A stretch of DNA of 64,000 bases from G965204755 sp965243415 (GCA_965243415.1 OZ251549.1:3472001-3536000); one strand, 5' to 3'. Positions 37,655-47,661 are shown, counted from the first letter of the stretch. Made by a program: numbers and translations. Notes: generated by a model from the letters alone, not told the origin.

Positions 37655-38932
37655 TCAGCGGAGGCGCAGCACGACGATACGGTTGGTGTTCGTTCCGGCG
37701 CGGTTGTTCCGGACGCCCCAGGTGTTCGAGGTCTTGGTGAATCGCTGTTCGTTGACGAGGACACATACCGGTTCCCACGCCGTCCCGCGCGCGACCTCGA
37801 CCACCACCCGGTCCAGCAGCAGCGACCGGTTTCGCACTTCCCCCACCTCGAACGCGAAGGCGCTGCCCGGCCGGGAGATCGCCGCCACACCGTCGAGCGC
37901 GTTCCGCACCAGTTCCCTCCATTCCTCCAAATTCCCGGTCTGCGTGATTCCCGCGGTGTCGGGTTCGATGCCGGCGAACCAGCAGCGCATCCAGTTGTCG
38001 GCGCGGTAGTCCACGATATCCAGGAACGGCGGCGAGGTCACGGTGAGCGCCACCGGCGGGCCGTCGTAGTCGAAGGGATCGGAAACCGACTGGCGGAAGA
38101 AGCCGCGAACCCGTCCGGTCGGCGCCCGGTCCGGGAGATCGCGGAGGAGGGAGCGGGTCTTCCGGAGGATCAGCGCCGCGACCTCGCGGTATTCCGGGCG
38201 CTGCCCCCGCCGTTCGTTGATCTTCCGCTGCCGTTCGATTCCGGTCGCCTGGTTCGGCGGCAGCGTATAGACCGAGAAGAACCCCCGGGAGTGTCCGGTG
38301 AGGCGGTTCAGCGCGACCATCCGGATCCAGCGGTCCGCCGCGTCCTCCCGGCCTTCCGCGCGCCGCTCCGCCAGGAACCGCCGAAGATTGCGGATCTGCC
38401 GCAGCGTCCGTTCCTCGAAGAACACTTCGAGGCCGTCGGGGACTTCCGACGGGATTTCCGACGCGCCCTTCGTCGGAGCGTCGAGCCGCAGCGTCTCCAG
38501 CCGGACCGCCACCGCCGCCTCGGAGGGCGGGTCCAGCCGCGGCTCGACCAGCAGGCGGGAGAGCGGGTTCCCGTCGTTCCCGAGCGGGTCGCGCCCCCGG
38601 AGCGCCGCTTCGAGCAGCGTGGTGCCCCGGCCCATGAACGGGTCGAAGACCACCTCTCCCGGTTCGGTCAATCGCCGGATGAAGAACGCCGGCAGTTGCG
38701 GCTTGAAGCAGGCCCGGTAGGAGATCTCGTGGAGGGAATGCCCGGCGCGCTGCTTCGCCGTCCAGAACTCGTTGCGGAAGATCGGGACGCCCTCGTAGTC
38801 CTCGACGGCGGTCCGTTTCCCGTATTCCCGGAAGCGCTCCAATTCGCCGAGGAATTCGTCGAAGGTCTGCCGCCGCTCCCGGTCGAAGAGCCGCGCCCCG
38901 GCCGACGCCGTCAACACGCCGGCCGGCGCCAC
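37655..38932 (-). CDS. Site-specific DNA methyltransferase (N4/N6 amino-methyltransferase)
   Basis: A 425-residue methylase. Motif I is FDPFMGRGTT (about 96-105) and catalytic motif IV is TSPPF (about 299-303), in the order I then IV with a ~190-residue insertion between that should include target recognition. S-P-P-F/Y is typical of N4-cytosine methylases but also occurs in N6-adenine enzymes. The C-terminal half has GSAFAFEVGEVRNR and a basic end. The start is taken as GTG at 38930-38932. No restriction endonuclease is adjacent; the neighbours are the twin AAA ATPases. It may be a solitary methylase or part of an unrecognised defence unit. Confidence 0.75.
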   Translation of the reverse strand: MAPAGVLTASAGARLFDRERRQTFDEFLGELERFREYGKRTAVEDYEGVPIFRNEFWTAKQRAGHSLHEISYRACFKPQLPAFFIRRLTEPGEVVFDPFMGRGTTLLEAALRGRDPLGNDGNPLSRLLVEPRLDPPSEAAVAVRLETLRLDAPTKGASEIPSEVPDGLEVFFEERTLRQIRNLRRFLAERRAEGREDAADRWIRMVALNRLTGHSRGFFSVYTLPPNQATGIERQRKINERRGQRPEYREVAALILRKTRSLLRDLPDRAPTGRVRGFFRQSVSDPFDYDGPPVALTVTSPPFLDIVDYRADNWMRCWFAGIEPDTAGITQTGNLEEWRELVRNALDGVAAISRPGSAFAFEVGEVRNRSLLLDRVVVEVARGTAWEPVCVLVNEQRFTKTSNTWGVRNNRAGTNTNRIVVLRLR

Positions 38933-39044
38933 CGCGGCATACGCGACCCGGCATCCATTCCCGAGCCGACGCCGTTACCGGCTCCGCCCGCGACGCCCGA
39001 CCCGGCGCCGGCGCCCCGGCCCTTCGTCACGATTCCGCCGGCCC

Positions 39045-40364
39045 TCAGGTGACCGCGCCCCGCCGGGTGAACCGCGGCGCCCGGTACTCGCCGCTCGCCA
39101 GCACCGCCCGCAGCGTCTCCACCGCCGCGCCGATCTCCCGGTAGGCGAGATAGAGCGGCGCGAAACCGAACCGCATCAGGTCCGGCTCCCGAAAGTCGCC
39201 CACCACGCCCCGGGCGATGAGCGCCTGCATCACCGCGAACCCCTGCGGATGGCGGAGCGAGACCTGGCTGCCCCGCTCCGCCGCCTCCCGGGGACTGGCC
39301 ACCGTAACCCCGAACCCGGCAAGGCGGGCGTCGGCGAGGCGGATGAAGAGGTCGCCGAGTGCCCGGCTCTTCTCCTCCAACTGGCCGAGGTCCACTCCGT
39401 CGAAGGACCGGAGCCCCTCCTCGAACGCCGCCAGCGCGAGGATCGGCGGGGTTCCGGTGAGGAAGCGGCGCATCCCCGGCGCCGGCTCGTACTCCGGGGC
39501 GAAGTCGAACGGCCGGGCGTGCCCCATCCAGCCGGGGAGCGGCGTCTCCAGCTCCGCCTGCCGCCGCCGCGCCACCACCACGAACCCCGGGGCGCCCGGC
39601 CCGCCGTTCAGGTACTTGTAACCGCAACCGACCGCGAACTCGGCGCCGTCCTCCCCGAGCCGCAGCCGGAAGGCGCCGGCGCTGTGGCTGAGGTCCCAGA
39701 CCACCGGAACGCCCGCTTCCCGGGCGGCGGCGGTGAAGGCCCGGAGGTCCCGCCGGCGACCGGTGCGGAAGTCCACCTGGGTCACCAGGGCGACCGCCGT
39801 TTCCGCCCCCGGGGCGCCGGCCAGGGCCGCCGGTTCGACGACCCGCAGTTCCGCCCGCTCCCGGCCGAGCAGCGACGCCAAACCCTCCGCCATATAGAGG
39901 TCCGTCGGGAAGTTGCCGACCTCCGAAAGGACGATCCGGCGGCCCGGCGGCGAACGGCGGAGGAGCGCCGCCAGCAACTTGAAGAGGTTCAGCGACACCG
40001 AGTCGGCGGCGATGACTTCGTCCGCCTCGACCCCCAGCAGCGGCGCGAGGCGCGCTCCCACCCGTTCGGGCAGGTCGAACCAGCCGCGCCGGTTCCAGGC
40101 CCCGATCAGGTCCCCGCCCCACTCCTCCCGGACCCGCCGGGAGATCTCCGTTTCCACCGCCCGGGGCGGCGGCCCCAGCGAGTTCCCGTCGAGGTAGATC
40201 GTCCCCTCCGGGATCCGGAACCGTTCCCGGAAGCGCGCCAGCGGATCCCGGAGGTCCATCTCCGCGAGTTCGGCCCCGTCCGGCCCCGGCCCCGCACCCG
40301 GCCGGACCGGGGCCGAACCACCCCGGGCGGCGCCGCCGGCGCGCTGGCGATCCGGGGCGGCCAC
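39045..40364 (-). CDS. kynU: Kynureninase
   Basis: A PLP enzyme splitting kynurenine to anthranilate and alanine in tryptophan breakdown. The family signature runs from DPLARFRERFRIPEGTIYLDGNSLG through NRRGWFDLPERVG, VVWDLSHSAGAF (PLP Asp/His) and the Schiff-base Lys in GCGYKYLNGGPG, to PPILALAAFEEGL and FGFAPLYLAYREIGAA near the end. A perfect TATAAT lies six bases before a GTG at 40362-40364, so I place the start there (439 residues, leaderless). The ATG at 40257-40259 would give 404 residues, closer to the usual family length, but has no proper ribosome-binding site. No other kyn genes are present. Confidence 0.88.
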   Translation of the reverse strand: MAAPDRQRAGGAARGGSAPVRPGAGPGPDGAELAEMDLRDPLARFRERFRIPEGTIYLDGNSLGPPPRAVETEISRRVREEWGGDLIGAWNRRGWFDLPERVGARLAPLLGVEADEVIAADSVSLNLFKLLAALLRRSPPGRRIVLSEVGNFPTDLYMAEGLASLLGRERAELRVVEPAALAGAPGAETAVALVTQVDFRTGRRRDLRAFTAAAREAGVPVVWDLSHSAGAFRLRLGEDGAEFAVGCGYKYLNGGPGAPGFVVVARRRQAELETPLPGWMGHARPFDFAPEYEPAPGMRRFLTGTPPILALAAFEEGLRSFDGVDLGQLEEKSRALGDLFIRLADARLAGFGVTVASPREAAERGSQVSLRHPQGFAVMQALIARGVVGDFREPDLMRFGFAPLYLAYREIGAAVETLRAVLASGEYRAPRFTRRGAVT

Positions 40365-40370
40365 GAACCG

Positions 40371-40376
40371 ATTATA
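40371..40376 (-). promoter_or_regulatory. Perfect -10 TATAAT of kynU, leaderless layout
   Basis: On the minus strand TATAAT-CGGTTC-GTG. This is the only consensus -10 seen in this very GC-rich window. Four direct 15-bp repeats start about 26 bp further upstream. Confidence 0.65.
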
Positions 40377-40401
40377 GGAACCGCGGACGCGGCGAACCCC
40401 G

Positions 40402-40461
40402 GCGAAACGGACTCCCGCGAAACGGACCCCCCGCGAACGGACTCCCGCGAAACGGACCTCG
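40402..40461. repeat. Four ~15-bp direct repeats upstream of the kynU promoter
   Basis: GCGAAACGGACTCCC-like copies at 40402-40416, 40417-40432, 40433-40446 and 40447-40461. Their position relative to TATAAT suggests regulator binding sites (iterons), though plain microsatellite growth is equally possible. Confidence 0.7.
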
Positions 40462-40756
40462 GCGCGGCGGACGCAGAAGTCGTCAGCCCCCGGGCTCCCG
40501 GCCGCACCCCGGCCGAGAAAGCCTGCCCCGGCGGGGGAGTCGTTGCGGGGACGACCTCGTCCAATCCCGACGACGGGAGAGTTCCCCGGGTCTTGGGCGA
40601 CGAAGCGACGAAGCGGCGAGAGCCGGACGAGAGACCGCCGCGCGCCCGGCGACGAACCCACGCGAGCCGGTCGAAGCAGCGATGGCAGCCGGACCGCGAG
40701 GCGACAGGAGCCCGGTGACGCGTCGCGGCGCCCCCGCCGCCGGAGCCCCCGCGAGT

Positions 40757-41104
40757 TGCGGAAGCCGAACCGTCCGCCGCGCCCCTCCCGCCCCGGAGCG
40801 GGACCTCCGACCCGGCCCGCAGCGACAGCCGCGAACCCCGGAACCGCGCCGGGCCGACACCTTTGCGCCGGCCGGGCCCCCGCGAGGCGCGGAAGTCGAA
40901 CCCTCCGGCGCATTCCTCCCGCCCCGGGGCGGGGCCGCCGACCCGGCCCGCAGCGACCGTCATGAACCCCGGAACCGGTCGGGGGGATGGCCATTCCGCC
41001 GCTGACTCCCGGAGCGCGCGGAAGTCGAACCCTCCGCGCACCCTTCCCGCCCCGGGGCGGGGCCGCCAACCGGGCCCGCAGCGACGACCACGAACCCCGG
41101 AACC
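40757..41104. repeat. Three copies of an ~88-bp element at ~130-bp intervals
   Basis: Copies at about 40757-40845, 40889-40976 and 41018-41104. Each runs from GCGGAAG(T/C)CGAACC through CCCGCCCCGGGGCGGG (a G/C palindrome) and GGCCCGCAGCGAC to GAACCCCGGAACC. The last two are closest. They lie in the ~1.4-kb stretch between kynU and lhr (40377-41733), where I see no gene; reading frames there are Arg/Pro/Gly-rich shadows. Confidence 0.75.
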
Positions 41105-41733
41105 ACGCCGTTCCGCCCCCGGCCCGGGCCGATGCGCCAGTCGAACCGGCCGGCGCGGAAGACGAACGACCCCGCCGGTCCGGCCGCGAGACGAACACCG
41201 GGCTCCCCCCACCTCCCCCCCACCTCCATCGTCGTCCGGTCGGGTCCGTGCGGCCGCCGGACGATCTCGGCCTGCCGCAGCCCCTTGCGCCGGTCCAACC
41301 TCCCCCATTGTCCGGTCGGGTCCCCGCGGCCGCCGCCCGTCTCCCCCCTTCTACACTGCAGACCCCCGCCGTTCCCGATCCCCGAAGCAGTCCCGTCGCC
41401 CCACGCCCTACTGCCTCGACACCCGCCTCGACACCCGCCTCGACCCCCGTCCCGACCCCCGCGTGGCCGGCAGCCGCATCGGCCCTCCCCAACCCGCGGC
41501 GCGCCGCGTCCCGCGACCGGGCCGCGCTGCCCGGTCCACCCCGCAACCGGCGCCGCTCCGTCCCGCCCCGCCGGACCGCCCCGTCCCGGCTCGACGCCTG
41601 ACCGCCACGCGCCACCCGCTGCCCGACCGCCGCGCGCCAGCCCGCCGACCGACCCCGGATCCCCGACCTACGCCCTGAACGCCGCGCCCCAGCCCGCCGA
41701 CCGACCCCCGGATCCCCACGCCGCCTGACCCCC

Positions 41734-44700
41734 GTGCCCCGCCCCGCCACCGATCCGACGGCCACCGACCCGCCAACCACCAACCAGCACAGCGCCGACC
41801 CGCTCGCCCGCTTCGACCCGGTCGTCGCCGACTGGTTCCGGACCCGCTTCCCCTCCCCCACCGAGCCCCAGGCGCGCGGTTGGCCCCTCATCGCCGCCGG
41901 CCGGGAAGTCCTCATCACCGCCCCCACCGGCTCCGGCAAGACCCTCGCCGCTTTCCTCGCCGCGATCGACGGCCTCCTCCGCGACGCCCGCGCCGGGAAC
42001 CTCCGGGACGAGACCCGGGTGGTCTATGTCTCCCCGCTCCGGGCCCTGAGCGCCGATATCCGCGCCAACCTGGAGATCCCCCTCGCCGAGATCCGGGAAC
42101 GCGCCGCCCGCGCCGGCGCCCCGCCCGCCGCGATCCGCACCGGCCTCCGCACCGGCGACACCCCCCCGGCGGAACGCGCCCGCCTCACCCGCCGCCCCCC
42201 GCACCTCCTCATCACCACCCCGGAGTCGCTGTTCCTGCTCCTGACTTCCCGCCGCGGCCGGGAAAGCCTCGCCACCGCCCGGACGGTCATCGTGGACGAG
42301 ATCCACGCCCTGGCCCGGGACCGGCGCGGCAGCCACCTGGCCCTCACCCTGGAGCGTCTCGACCGCGCCGCCGGGCGGAAGTTGCAGCGCCTCGGCCTCT
42401 CGGCGACGGTCCGCCCGGTGGAGGAAGTCGCCCGCTTCCTCAGCCCGGCGGGCGCCGGCCCGGAGATCGTCTCCGTCCCCCGCCGCCGCGACTACGACCT
42501 GGCGGTCGAGGTCCCCGGAACCGAACTCGGCGCCGTGGCCTCGCACGAGGTGATGGAAGACCTCCGCCACCGGATCGCCGCCCTGGTCTCCGAGCACCGC
42601 ACCACGCTGGTCTTCGTGAACACCCGGCGGATGGCCGAGCGGCTCACCAGCGAACTGCGGGAGCAACTGGCGGAGCAACTCGGGGAACAGGCGGTGCTCG
42701 CCCACCACGGCAGCCTCGACCGGGAAGTGCGTCTCGACGCCGAGGCCCGGCTCCGCGCCGGGAAGGTCCGGGCGCTGGTGGCCACCGCCTCCCTGGAACT
42801 GGGGATCGACATCGGCGCCGTGGACCTGGTCTGCCAACTGGGCTCCCCCCGCTCCCTCTCGACGGCGGTGCAGCGGATCGGCCGGTCCGGCCACTGGCGC
42901 GGCGCCACCCCGAAGGGCCGCCTCTTCCCCACCACCCGGGACGACCTGATCGAGTGCGCCGCCCTGGCCGGCGCCCTGGCCGAAGGCCAACTCGACCGGA
43001 TCCGCCTCCCCGAAGGCTCCCGCGACCTCCTGGCGCAGCAGATCGTCGCCGAGGCCGCCGCGGTCCCCGACGAACCCTGGCCGCTCGACGACCTGTTCCG
43101 CTTCGTCCGCGGCGCCCGGCCCTACCGCGACCTCGACCGGGAGACTTTCGACGAAGTGGTCGCCATGCTCTCGGAAGGCGTGGCCACCACCCGCGGCCGC
43201 CGGAGCGCCTTCCTCCACCGGGACCGCCTCCGGGGAACGGTGCGCGCCCGGCGCGGCGCCCGCCTGGCGGCCACCCTGAACGGCGGCGCCATCCCCGAGA
43301 CCGCGCAGTACCAGGTGGTCGCCGAGCCGGAGGACCGGGTGGTCGGCCAGGTGGACGAGGACTTCGCCGTCGAGAGTTCCCGCGGCGATGTCTTCCTTCT
43401 CGGCGCCGCCGCCTGGCGCATCCGGCGGATCGCCCGGGGGCAGGTGCGGGTGGAAGACGCCCGGGGCGCCGCCCCCACGATCCCCTTCTGGCGCGGCGAA
43501 GCCCCGGGCCGCACCGACGAGTTGAGCGCCCGGGTCTCGCGCCTCCGGGAGGAAGTCGCCGAAGCGGACCCGGAAACGGCGCGCCGCCGCCTGCGGGAAC
43601 GATGCTTCCTCTCCGAGGCCGGCGCCGACCAGATCGTCCGCTACCTGGCCGCCGGGAAGGCCGCGCTGGGCGCCGTGCCCACGAGGCGGCGGGTGATCGC
43701 CGAGCGGTTCTTCGACGAGTCCGGCGGCATGCAACTGGTCCTCCACGCCCCCTTCGGCAGCCGGGTGAACCGGGCCTGGGGGCTGGCGCTGCGCAAGCGG
43801 TTCTGCCGGTCGTTCGATCTGGAACTGCAGGCCGCCGCCACCGACGACGGGGTGAACCTCTCCCTCACCGACCTCCACTCCTTCGAGTTGGCCTCGGTGT
43901 TCCGGTTCCTGAACGAGGAGACCCTCACCCACACCCTGACCCAGGCGCTGCTGGGAGCGCCGCTGTTCGAGATCCGCTGGCGGCACACCGTCACCCGGGC
44001 GCTCGCCGTGCCCCGCCGCCGAGGCGGGCGGAGGGTGCCGCCACCGGTCCAGCGGATGCTCGCCGACGACCTGCTGGCGGCGGTCTTCCCGGACCAGGCG
44101 GCCTGTGCCGAGAACCTCTCCGGCGAGGTGCGGGTCCCGAAGCACCCGCTGGTGGACGAGGCCCTCGCCGAAGGCCTGCACGAGACGCTCGACCGCGACG
44201 GGCTGGCGGAAGTCCTCCGGGGGCTCGCCGACGGCTCCATCGAGACCCGGGCGGTGGACTCCCCGGAGGCCTCGCCCTTCGCCGCCGAGATCCTGAACGC
44301 CAACCCCTTCGCCTTCCTCGACCCGGCTCCGCTCGAGGAGCGCCGGGCGCGCGCGGTGCGGATGCGGCGGTCGCTGCCCCCGGAACTGGACGCCGAGGCG
44401 GTGCTCGACCCGGAAGCGATCGCCCGGGCCGACGCCGAAGCGCGGCTCCCGCTGCGCGATCCGGACGAAGCGCACGACGCCCTCCTCACCCGGGGGGTGC
44501 TGCGGGAACCGCCCTCCGACCGCGCCCCGGGCGAGGAGCCGGAGGTCCGCGCCCATCTGGAACGACTGGCGGCGGAGGGGCGCGCGGTCTCTTTCCCGAT
44601 CTCCTCCCCGGTCTCCTCTCCTCCTGGCGAGGGCCGGCTCTGGGCGGCGACAGAGCGCCTGCCGCTGGTCACGCGGGCCTGGCCGGACGCCGCGCTCGCA

Positions 44701-46248
44701 ACCCTCCCCCTCCCCCCGGTCGCGGCGGACGGCCCCCCGCCCCCGGACACCCGCGCCGGCGCCGTCGCCGCGATCCTGCGCGGGGTGCTGGACTGCTCCG
44801 GCCCCCGCACCGTCGCCGCACTGGAAGCGGAACTGGCGCTCCCGCCCCGGCTGCTGGACGAGGCCCTGGGCCTTCTGGAAGCCGAGGGGACGGTGCTCCG
44901 GGGCGCTTTCCACCCGCCCGCCGCCGGCCGGTCTCCGGCAGAGCGCCCCGTCGAGTGGTGCCACCGGCGGGTGCTGGCCCGGATCCACCGGCTGACCCTC
45001 GCCGGGCTGCGCCGGGAGTCGGCCCCGGTGAGCGCCGCCCGCTTCCTCGACTTCCTGACCGGGTGGCAGCACGCCGCGCCGACCGCCCGGCTCCACGGCC
45101 CGAACGGCGTCCGGGAGGCGCTGGCCCGACTCTCCGGGTTCGAGACCCCCGCCGCCGCCTGGGAGGCGCAACTCCTTCCGCTCCGGGTCGCGGGGTACCG
45201 CCGCGACTGGCTGGACGAGAACTGCCTCTCCGGCGCGGTGGTCTGGGGCCGGGTCTCCCCTCCGAACGCCCCGACCCGCTCCCCCGCGAACGGAGCCCTC
45301 GCCCCCGGAACCGGCCGGCGCCCGCCCCGCCCCACGCGGTCGGCGCCGATCGCCCTGCTCCCCCGCCGCGACCTCCCGCTCTGGCTCTCCCTCCGGGAAC
45401 GCGGCGAGCCGCCGCCGCTCTCGACCGCCGCCGAGCGGATCCTGGAGCATCTCCACCGCCGGGGCGCCTCGTTCTTCGCCGACCTGGAAGCGGCTTCGGG
45501 CCTGGTCCCGGCCGCCCTCGAGGAGGCCCTCTGGGAACTCGCCGCCGCCGGCCGGGTCACCGCCGACGGGTTCGACAACCTGCGGGCGCTCATGGACCCG
45601 AAACGGCGCTCCGCCTTCGGGAGATACCGCCGCCGGAAGGCCCGCTGGTCCCCCGGCCGCTGGGCGCCGCTGGCACCCGACCACGATGGGAACGGAGCCG
45701 GGAACGGGCGCGCCGCGGCAGGACCCGAAGGCGGCGTAGAGAGCGACCACGAAGCGGGCTCCGACCCGGGAGAGGCCCGCTTCGAAGCCCTCGCCCGGCA
45801 ACTCCTCGACCGCTGGGGCGTCCTGTTCCGGGACCTGCTGAAACGGGAGCGGCTCGAAACCCGCTGGCATCGGCTGCAGCGGGTGCTCCGCCGCCTCGAG
45901 ATGCGCGGCGAGGTCGTCGGCGGACAGTTCGTGACCACCTTCCCCGGGGAGCAGTTCGCGCTGCCGGCGGCGGTGGAGGCCCTGCGCCGCCTCCGGCGCG
46001 ACGGGGAGAACGGCGCCGCCGCCCCCGCGCCCCTGGTGGTCGGCGCCGCGGACCCGCTGAACCTCTCCGGCATCCTGCTCCCCGGCCCCCGGATCCCCTC
46101 GTCCTCGCTCCGCCTCCTGCGCCTCTACCGGGGCGCCCTGACCCCGGCGCCGCCGGGAACTTCCCTCGCCGCGCCCCGCGCCCACCGGCCCCCGCCCGGC
46201 GCCGACGCCGCGGAGAACGCCCCGCCTCCCGGAGGACCCTCCGCCTGA
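41734..46248 (+). CDS. lhr: Long-form Lhr ATP-dependent helicase
   Basis: A 1504-residue superfamily 2 helicase. The core has motif I APTGSGKT, motif Ia SPLRALSADI, motif II VDEIHAL, motif III LSATV, motif IV LVFVNTRR, motif V ATASLELGIDIG and motif VI QRIGRSGH. Then come the Lhr winged-helix and core regions and the long C-terminal extension found in the ~1500-residue bacterial Lhr proteins involved in DNA repair. The GTG start at 41734 gives a short disordered lead before LARFDPVVADWFRTRFPSPTEPQARGW. It is followed, with overlap, by galK, so the two share a transcript, though no functional link is known. Confidence 0.92.
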   Translation: MPRPATDPTATDPPTTNQHSADPLARFDPVVADWFRTRFPSPTEPQARGWPLIAAGREVLITAPTGSGKTLAAFLAAIDGLLRDARAGNLRDETRVVYVSPLRALSADIRANLEIPLAEIRERAARAGAPPAAIRTGLRTGDTPPAERARLTRRPPHLLITTPESLFLLLTSRRGRESLATARTVIVDEIHALARDRRGSHLALTLERLDRAAGRKLQRLGLSATVRPVEEVARFLSPAGAGPEIVSVPRRRDYDLAVEVPGTELGAVASHEVMEDLRHRIAALVSEHRTTLVFVNTRRMAERLTSELREQLAEQLGEQAVLAHHGSLDREVRLDAEARLRAGKVRALVATASLELGIDIGAVDLVCQLGSPRSLSTAVQRIGRSGHWRGATPKGRLFPTTRDDLIECAALAGALAEGQLDRIRLPEGSRDLLAQQIVAEAAAVPDEPWPLDDLFRFVRGARPYRDLDRETFDEVVAMLSEGVATTRGRRSAFLHRDRLRGTVRARRGARLAATLNGGAIPETAQYQVVAEPEDRVVGQVDEDFAVESSRGDVFLLGAAAWRIRRIARGQVRVEDARGAAPTIPFWRGEAPGRTDELSARVSRLREEVAEADPETARRRLRERCFLSEAGADQIVRYLAAGKAALGAVPTRRRVIAERFFDESGGMQLVLHAPFGSRVNRAWGLALRKRFCRSFDLELQAAATDDGVNLSLTDLHSFELASVFRFLNEETLTHTLTQALLGAPLFEIRWRHTVTRALAVPRRRGGRRVPPPVQRMLADDLLAAVFPDQAACAENLSGEVRVPKHPLVDEALAEGLHETLDRDGLAEVLRGLADGSIETRAVDSPEASPFAAEILNANPFAFLDPAPLEERRARAVRMRRSLPPELDAEAVLDPEAIARADAEARLPLRDPDEAHDALLTRGVLREPPSDRAPGEEPEVRAHLERLAAEGRAVSFPISSPVSSPPGEGRLWAATERLPLVTRAWPDAALATLPLPPVAADGPPPPDTRAGAVAAILRGVLDCSGPRTVAALEAELALPPRLLDEALGLLEAEGTVLRGAFHPPAAGRSPAERPVEWCHRRVLARIHRLTLAGLRRESAPVSAARFLDFLTGWQHAAPTARLHGPNGVREALARLSGFETPAAAWEAQLLPLRVAGYRRDWLDENCLSGAVVWGRVSPPNAPTRSPANGALAPGTGRRPPRPTRSAPIALLPRRDLPLWLSLRERGEPPPLSTAAERILEHLHRRGASFFADLEAASGLVPAALEEALWELAAAGRVTADGFDNLRALMDPKRRSAFGRYRRRKARWSPGRWAPLAPDHDGNGAGNGRAAAGPEGGVESDHEAGSDPGEARFEALARQLLDRWGVLFRDLLKRERLETRWHRLQRVLRRLEMRGEVVGGQFVTTFPGEQFALPAAVEALRRLRRDGENGAAAPAPLVVGAADPLNLSGILLPGPRIPSSSLRLLRLYRGALTPAPPGTSLAAPRAHRPPPGADAAENAPPPGGPSA

Positions 46249-47546
46249 CCCGATCGCTTCCCGGAGGCCGCGGCCCGACGACTCCGGCCCCCGACCCCCG
46301 GAAGGAGGCGGCCCGGGCCTTCGCCGACCGGTACGGCGGAGACCCGGAAGCGGTCGCCTTCGCCCCCGGCCGGGTGAACCTCATCGGGGAGCACCTCGAC
46401 TACTGCGGCCTCCCGGTCCTGCCGGCCGCGCTCCGCCAGGGAGTCGCCCTCGCCTTCCGCCGCCGGGAGGACGACCGCCTCCGCTGCCGGAGCGCCGCCT
46501 TCCCGGACGAGCCGGCCGACTTCCGGACCGGGGAGGCCGAAGCGCCGGCGGGGTTCGCCCGCTACCTGGCCGCGGCGGCGACCGGCCTCCGCGCCGGCGG
46601 CTGGGTGGGCGCCCCGCTGCGCGGCTGGGACGGAGCGATCGCCTCGTCCCTGCCGCCGGCCTCCGGCCTCTCCTCCTCCTCCGCGGTGGTGGTCGCGGCG
46701 GCGCTGGCGCTCCTCGCCGCGAACGACCGCCTCTCCCCCGACGACGGCCCGGCGCCGGGCAGCCCGCTCCCGCCGGCGGAGCGGCGCCGGCTGGCCGCCG
46801 ATCTCGCCGCCGCCGAAAGCGGCGTGGCCATCCGCGGCGGCGCCATGGATCAGTCGGTCTGCCTGGGGGCCGTCGCCGGGCACGCGCTCGGGATCTCGTC
46901 CGACCCCCCGGCCTGGACTCCGGTACCCATCCCGGAATCCCGCTTCGCCTTCCTGGCGGCCTTCAGCGGCCGGCGCGCCGAGAAGGGCGCCGCCGGAGGC
47001 CCGGCGCAACTCCGCTACAACGCCCGGGTGGTGGAAGCCGCGGCCGCCCTCGCCGAAGCCGGGCGGGCCCTGGGGGGCCGGGGACGACCGGCGGCCCTGC
47101 TCGCCGAGCACTCTCCGGGAGAACTGCTGCGGGTCGCCCGCGGCCTCGCCCCGCCGCTCGACCGGCGCCTCCGCCACCTGGTCACGGAAACCCGCCGCGT
47201 CGGGGAGGCTGTCCGCTGCCTGGAGGAGGAAGATCCGGAACGGTTCGGCGCGCTCCTCGACGCCTCGCACGCGAGCCTCCGGGACGACTACGAGGTCAGC
47301 ACCCCGGAACTCGACGCCCTGGTCCGGGAGGCCCGCCAGGGCGGCGCCCTCGGCGCCCGGCTCACCGGCGCCGGACTCGGCGGCTCGGCGGTGATCCTCT
47401 CGACCCCCGAAGCCCGGCCGGCCCTCCGCGCCCATCTCGAAACCCGCTTCTACGCCCCTCGGGGCCTGGCGGAATCCGACGGACGCCACCTCCTCGACGC
47501 CGACCCCGCCGGCCCGGCCGCTCTCCTCCCGCTCTCGACCGGCTGA
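46245..47546 (+). CDS. galK: Galactokinase with probable CTG start
   Basis: A 433-residue GHMP kinase that phosphorylates galactose at C1. Signature motifs: FAPGRVNLIGEHLDYCG (galactose binding), LPPASGLSSSSAVVVAAAL (ATP loop), GGAMDQSVCLGA and GARLTGAGLGGSAVIL. No ATG, GTG or TTG exists in frame between the lhr stop and the first family motif. A CTG at 46245-46247 overlaps the lhr stop (CTGA) and has GGAGGA (46231-46236) eight bases before it, an ideal ribosome-binding site, so CTG is taken as the start. No other galactose genes are near. Confidence 0.87.
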   Translation: MTRSLPGGRGPTTPAPDPRKEAARAFADRYGGDPEAVAFAPGRVNLIGEHLDYCGLPVLPAALRQGVALAFRRREDDRLRCRSAAFPDEPADFRTGEAEAPAGFARYLAAAATGLRAGGWVGAPLRGWDGAIASSLPPASGLSSSSAVVVAAALALLAANDRLSPDDGPAPGSPLPPAERRRLAADLAAAESGVAIRGGAMDQSVCLGAVAGHALGISSDPPAWTPVPIPESRFAFLAAFSGRRAEKGAAGGPAQLRYNARVVEAAAALAEAGRALGGRGRPAALLAEHSPGELLRVARGLAPPLDRRLRHLVTETRRVGEAVRCLEEEDPERFGALLDASHASLRDDYEVSTPELDALVREARQGGALGARLTGAGLGGSAVILSTPEARPALRAHLETRFYAPRGLAESDGRHLLDADPAGPAALLPLSTG

Positions 47547-47661
47547 AGCCCCCCCGCGGCGCGGCTCCGCCGGGACGCGGGCCGGGCTCGATTCCTCCCC
47601 CGGAAACGCCGCCGGATACCGGGGCGACCACCGGCATCTGCCGCCGGACTCGGCGGGTTCG

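Noticed and set aside
40365..41939. N-terminal extension of kynureninase to 964 residues, with pentapeptide-like GVRFA repeats
   Set aside because: The extension is low-complexity Arg/Gly sequence over iterons and spaced repeats, and it crosses a perfect leaderless promoter.
41880..47546. 1888-residue protein on the plus strand
   Set aside because: Only the last 433 residues (galactokinase) are real; the rest is a shadow frame of lhr.
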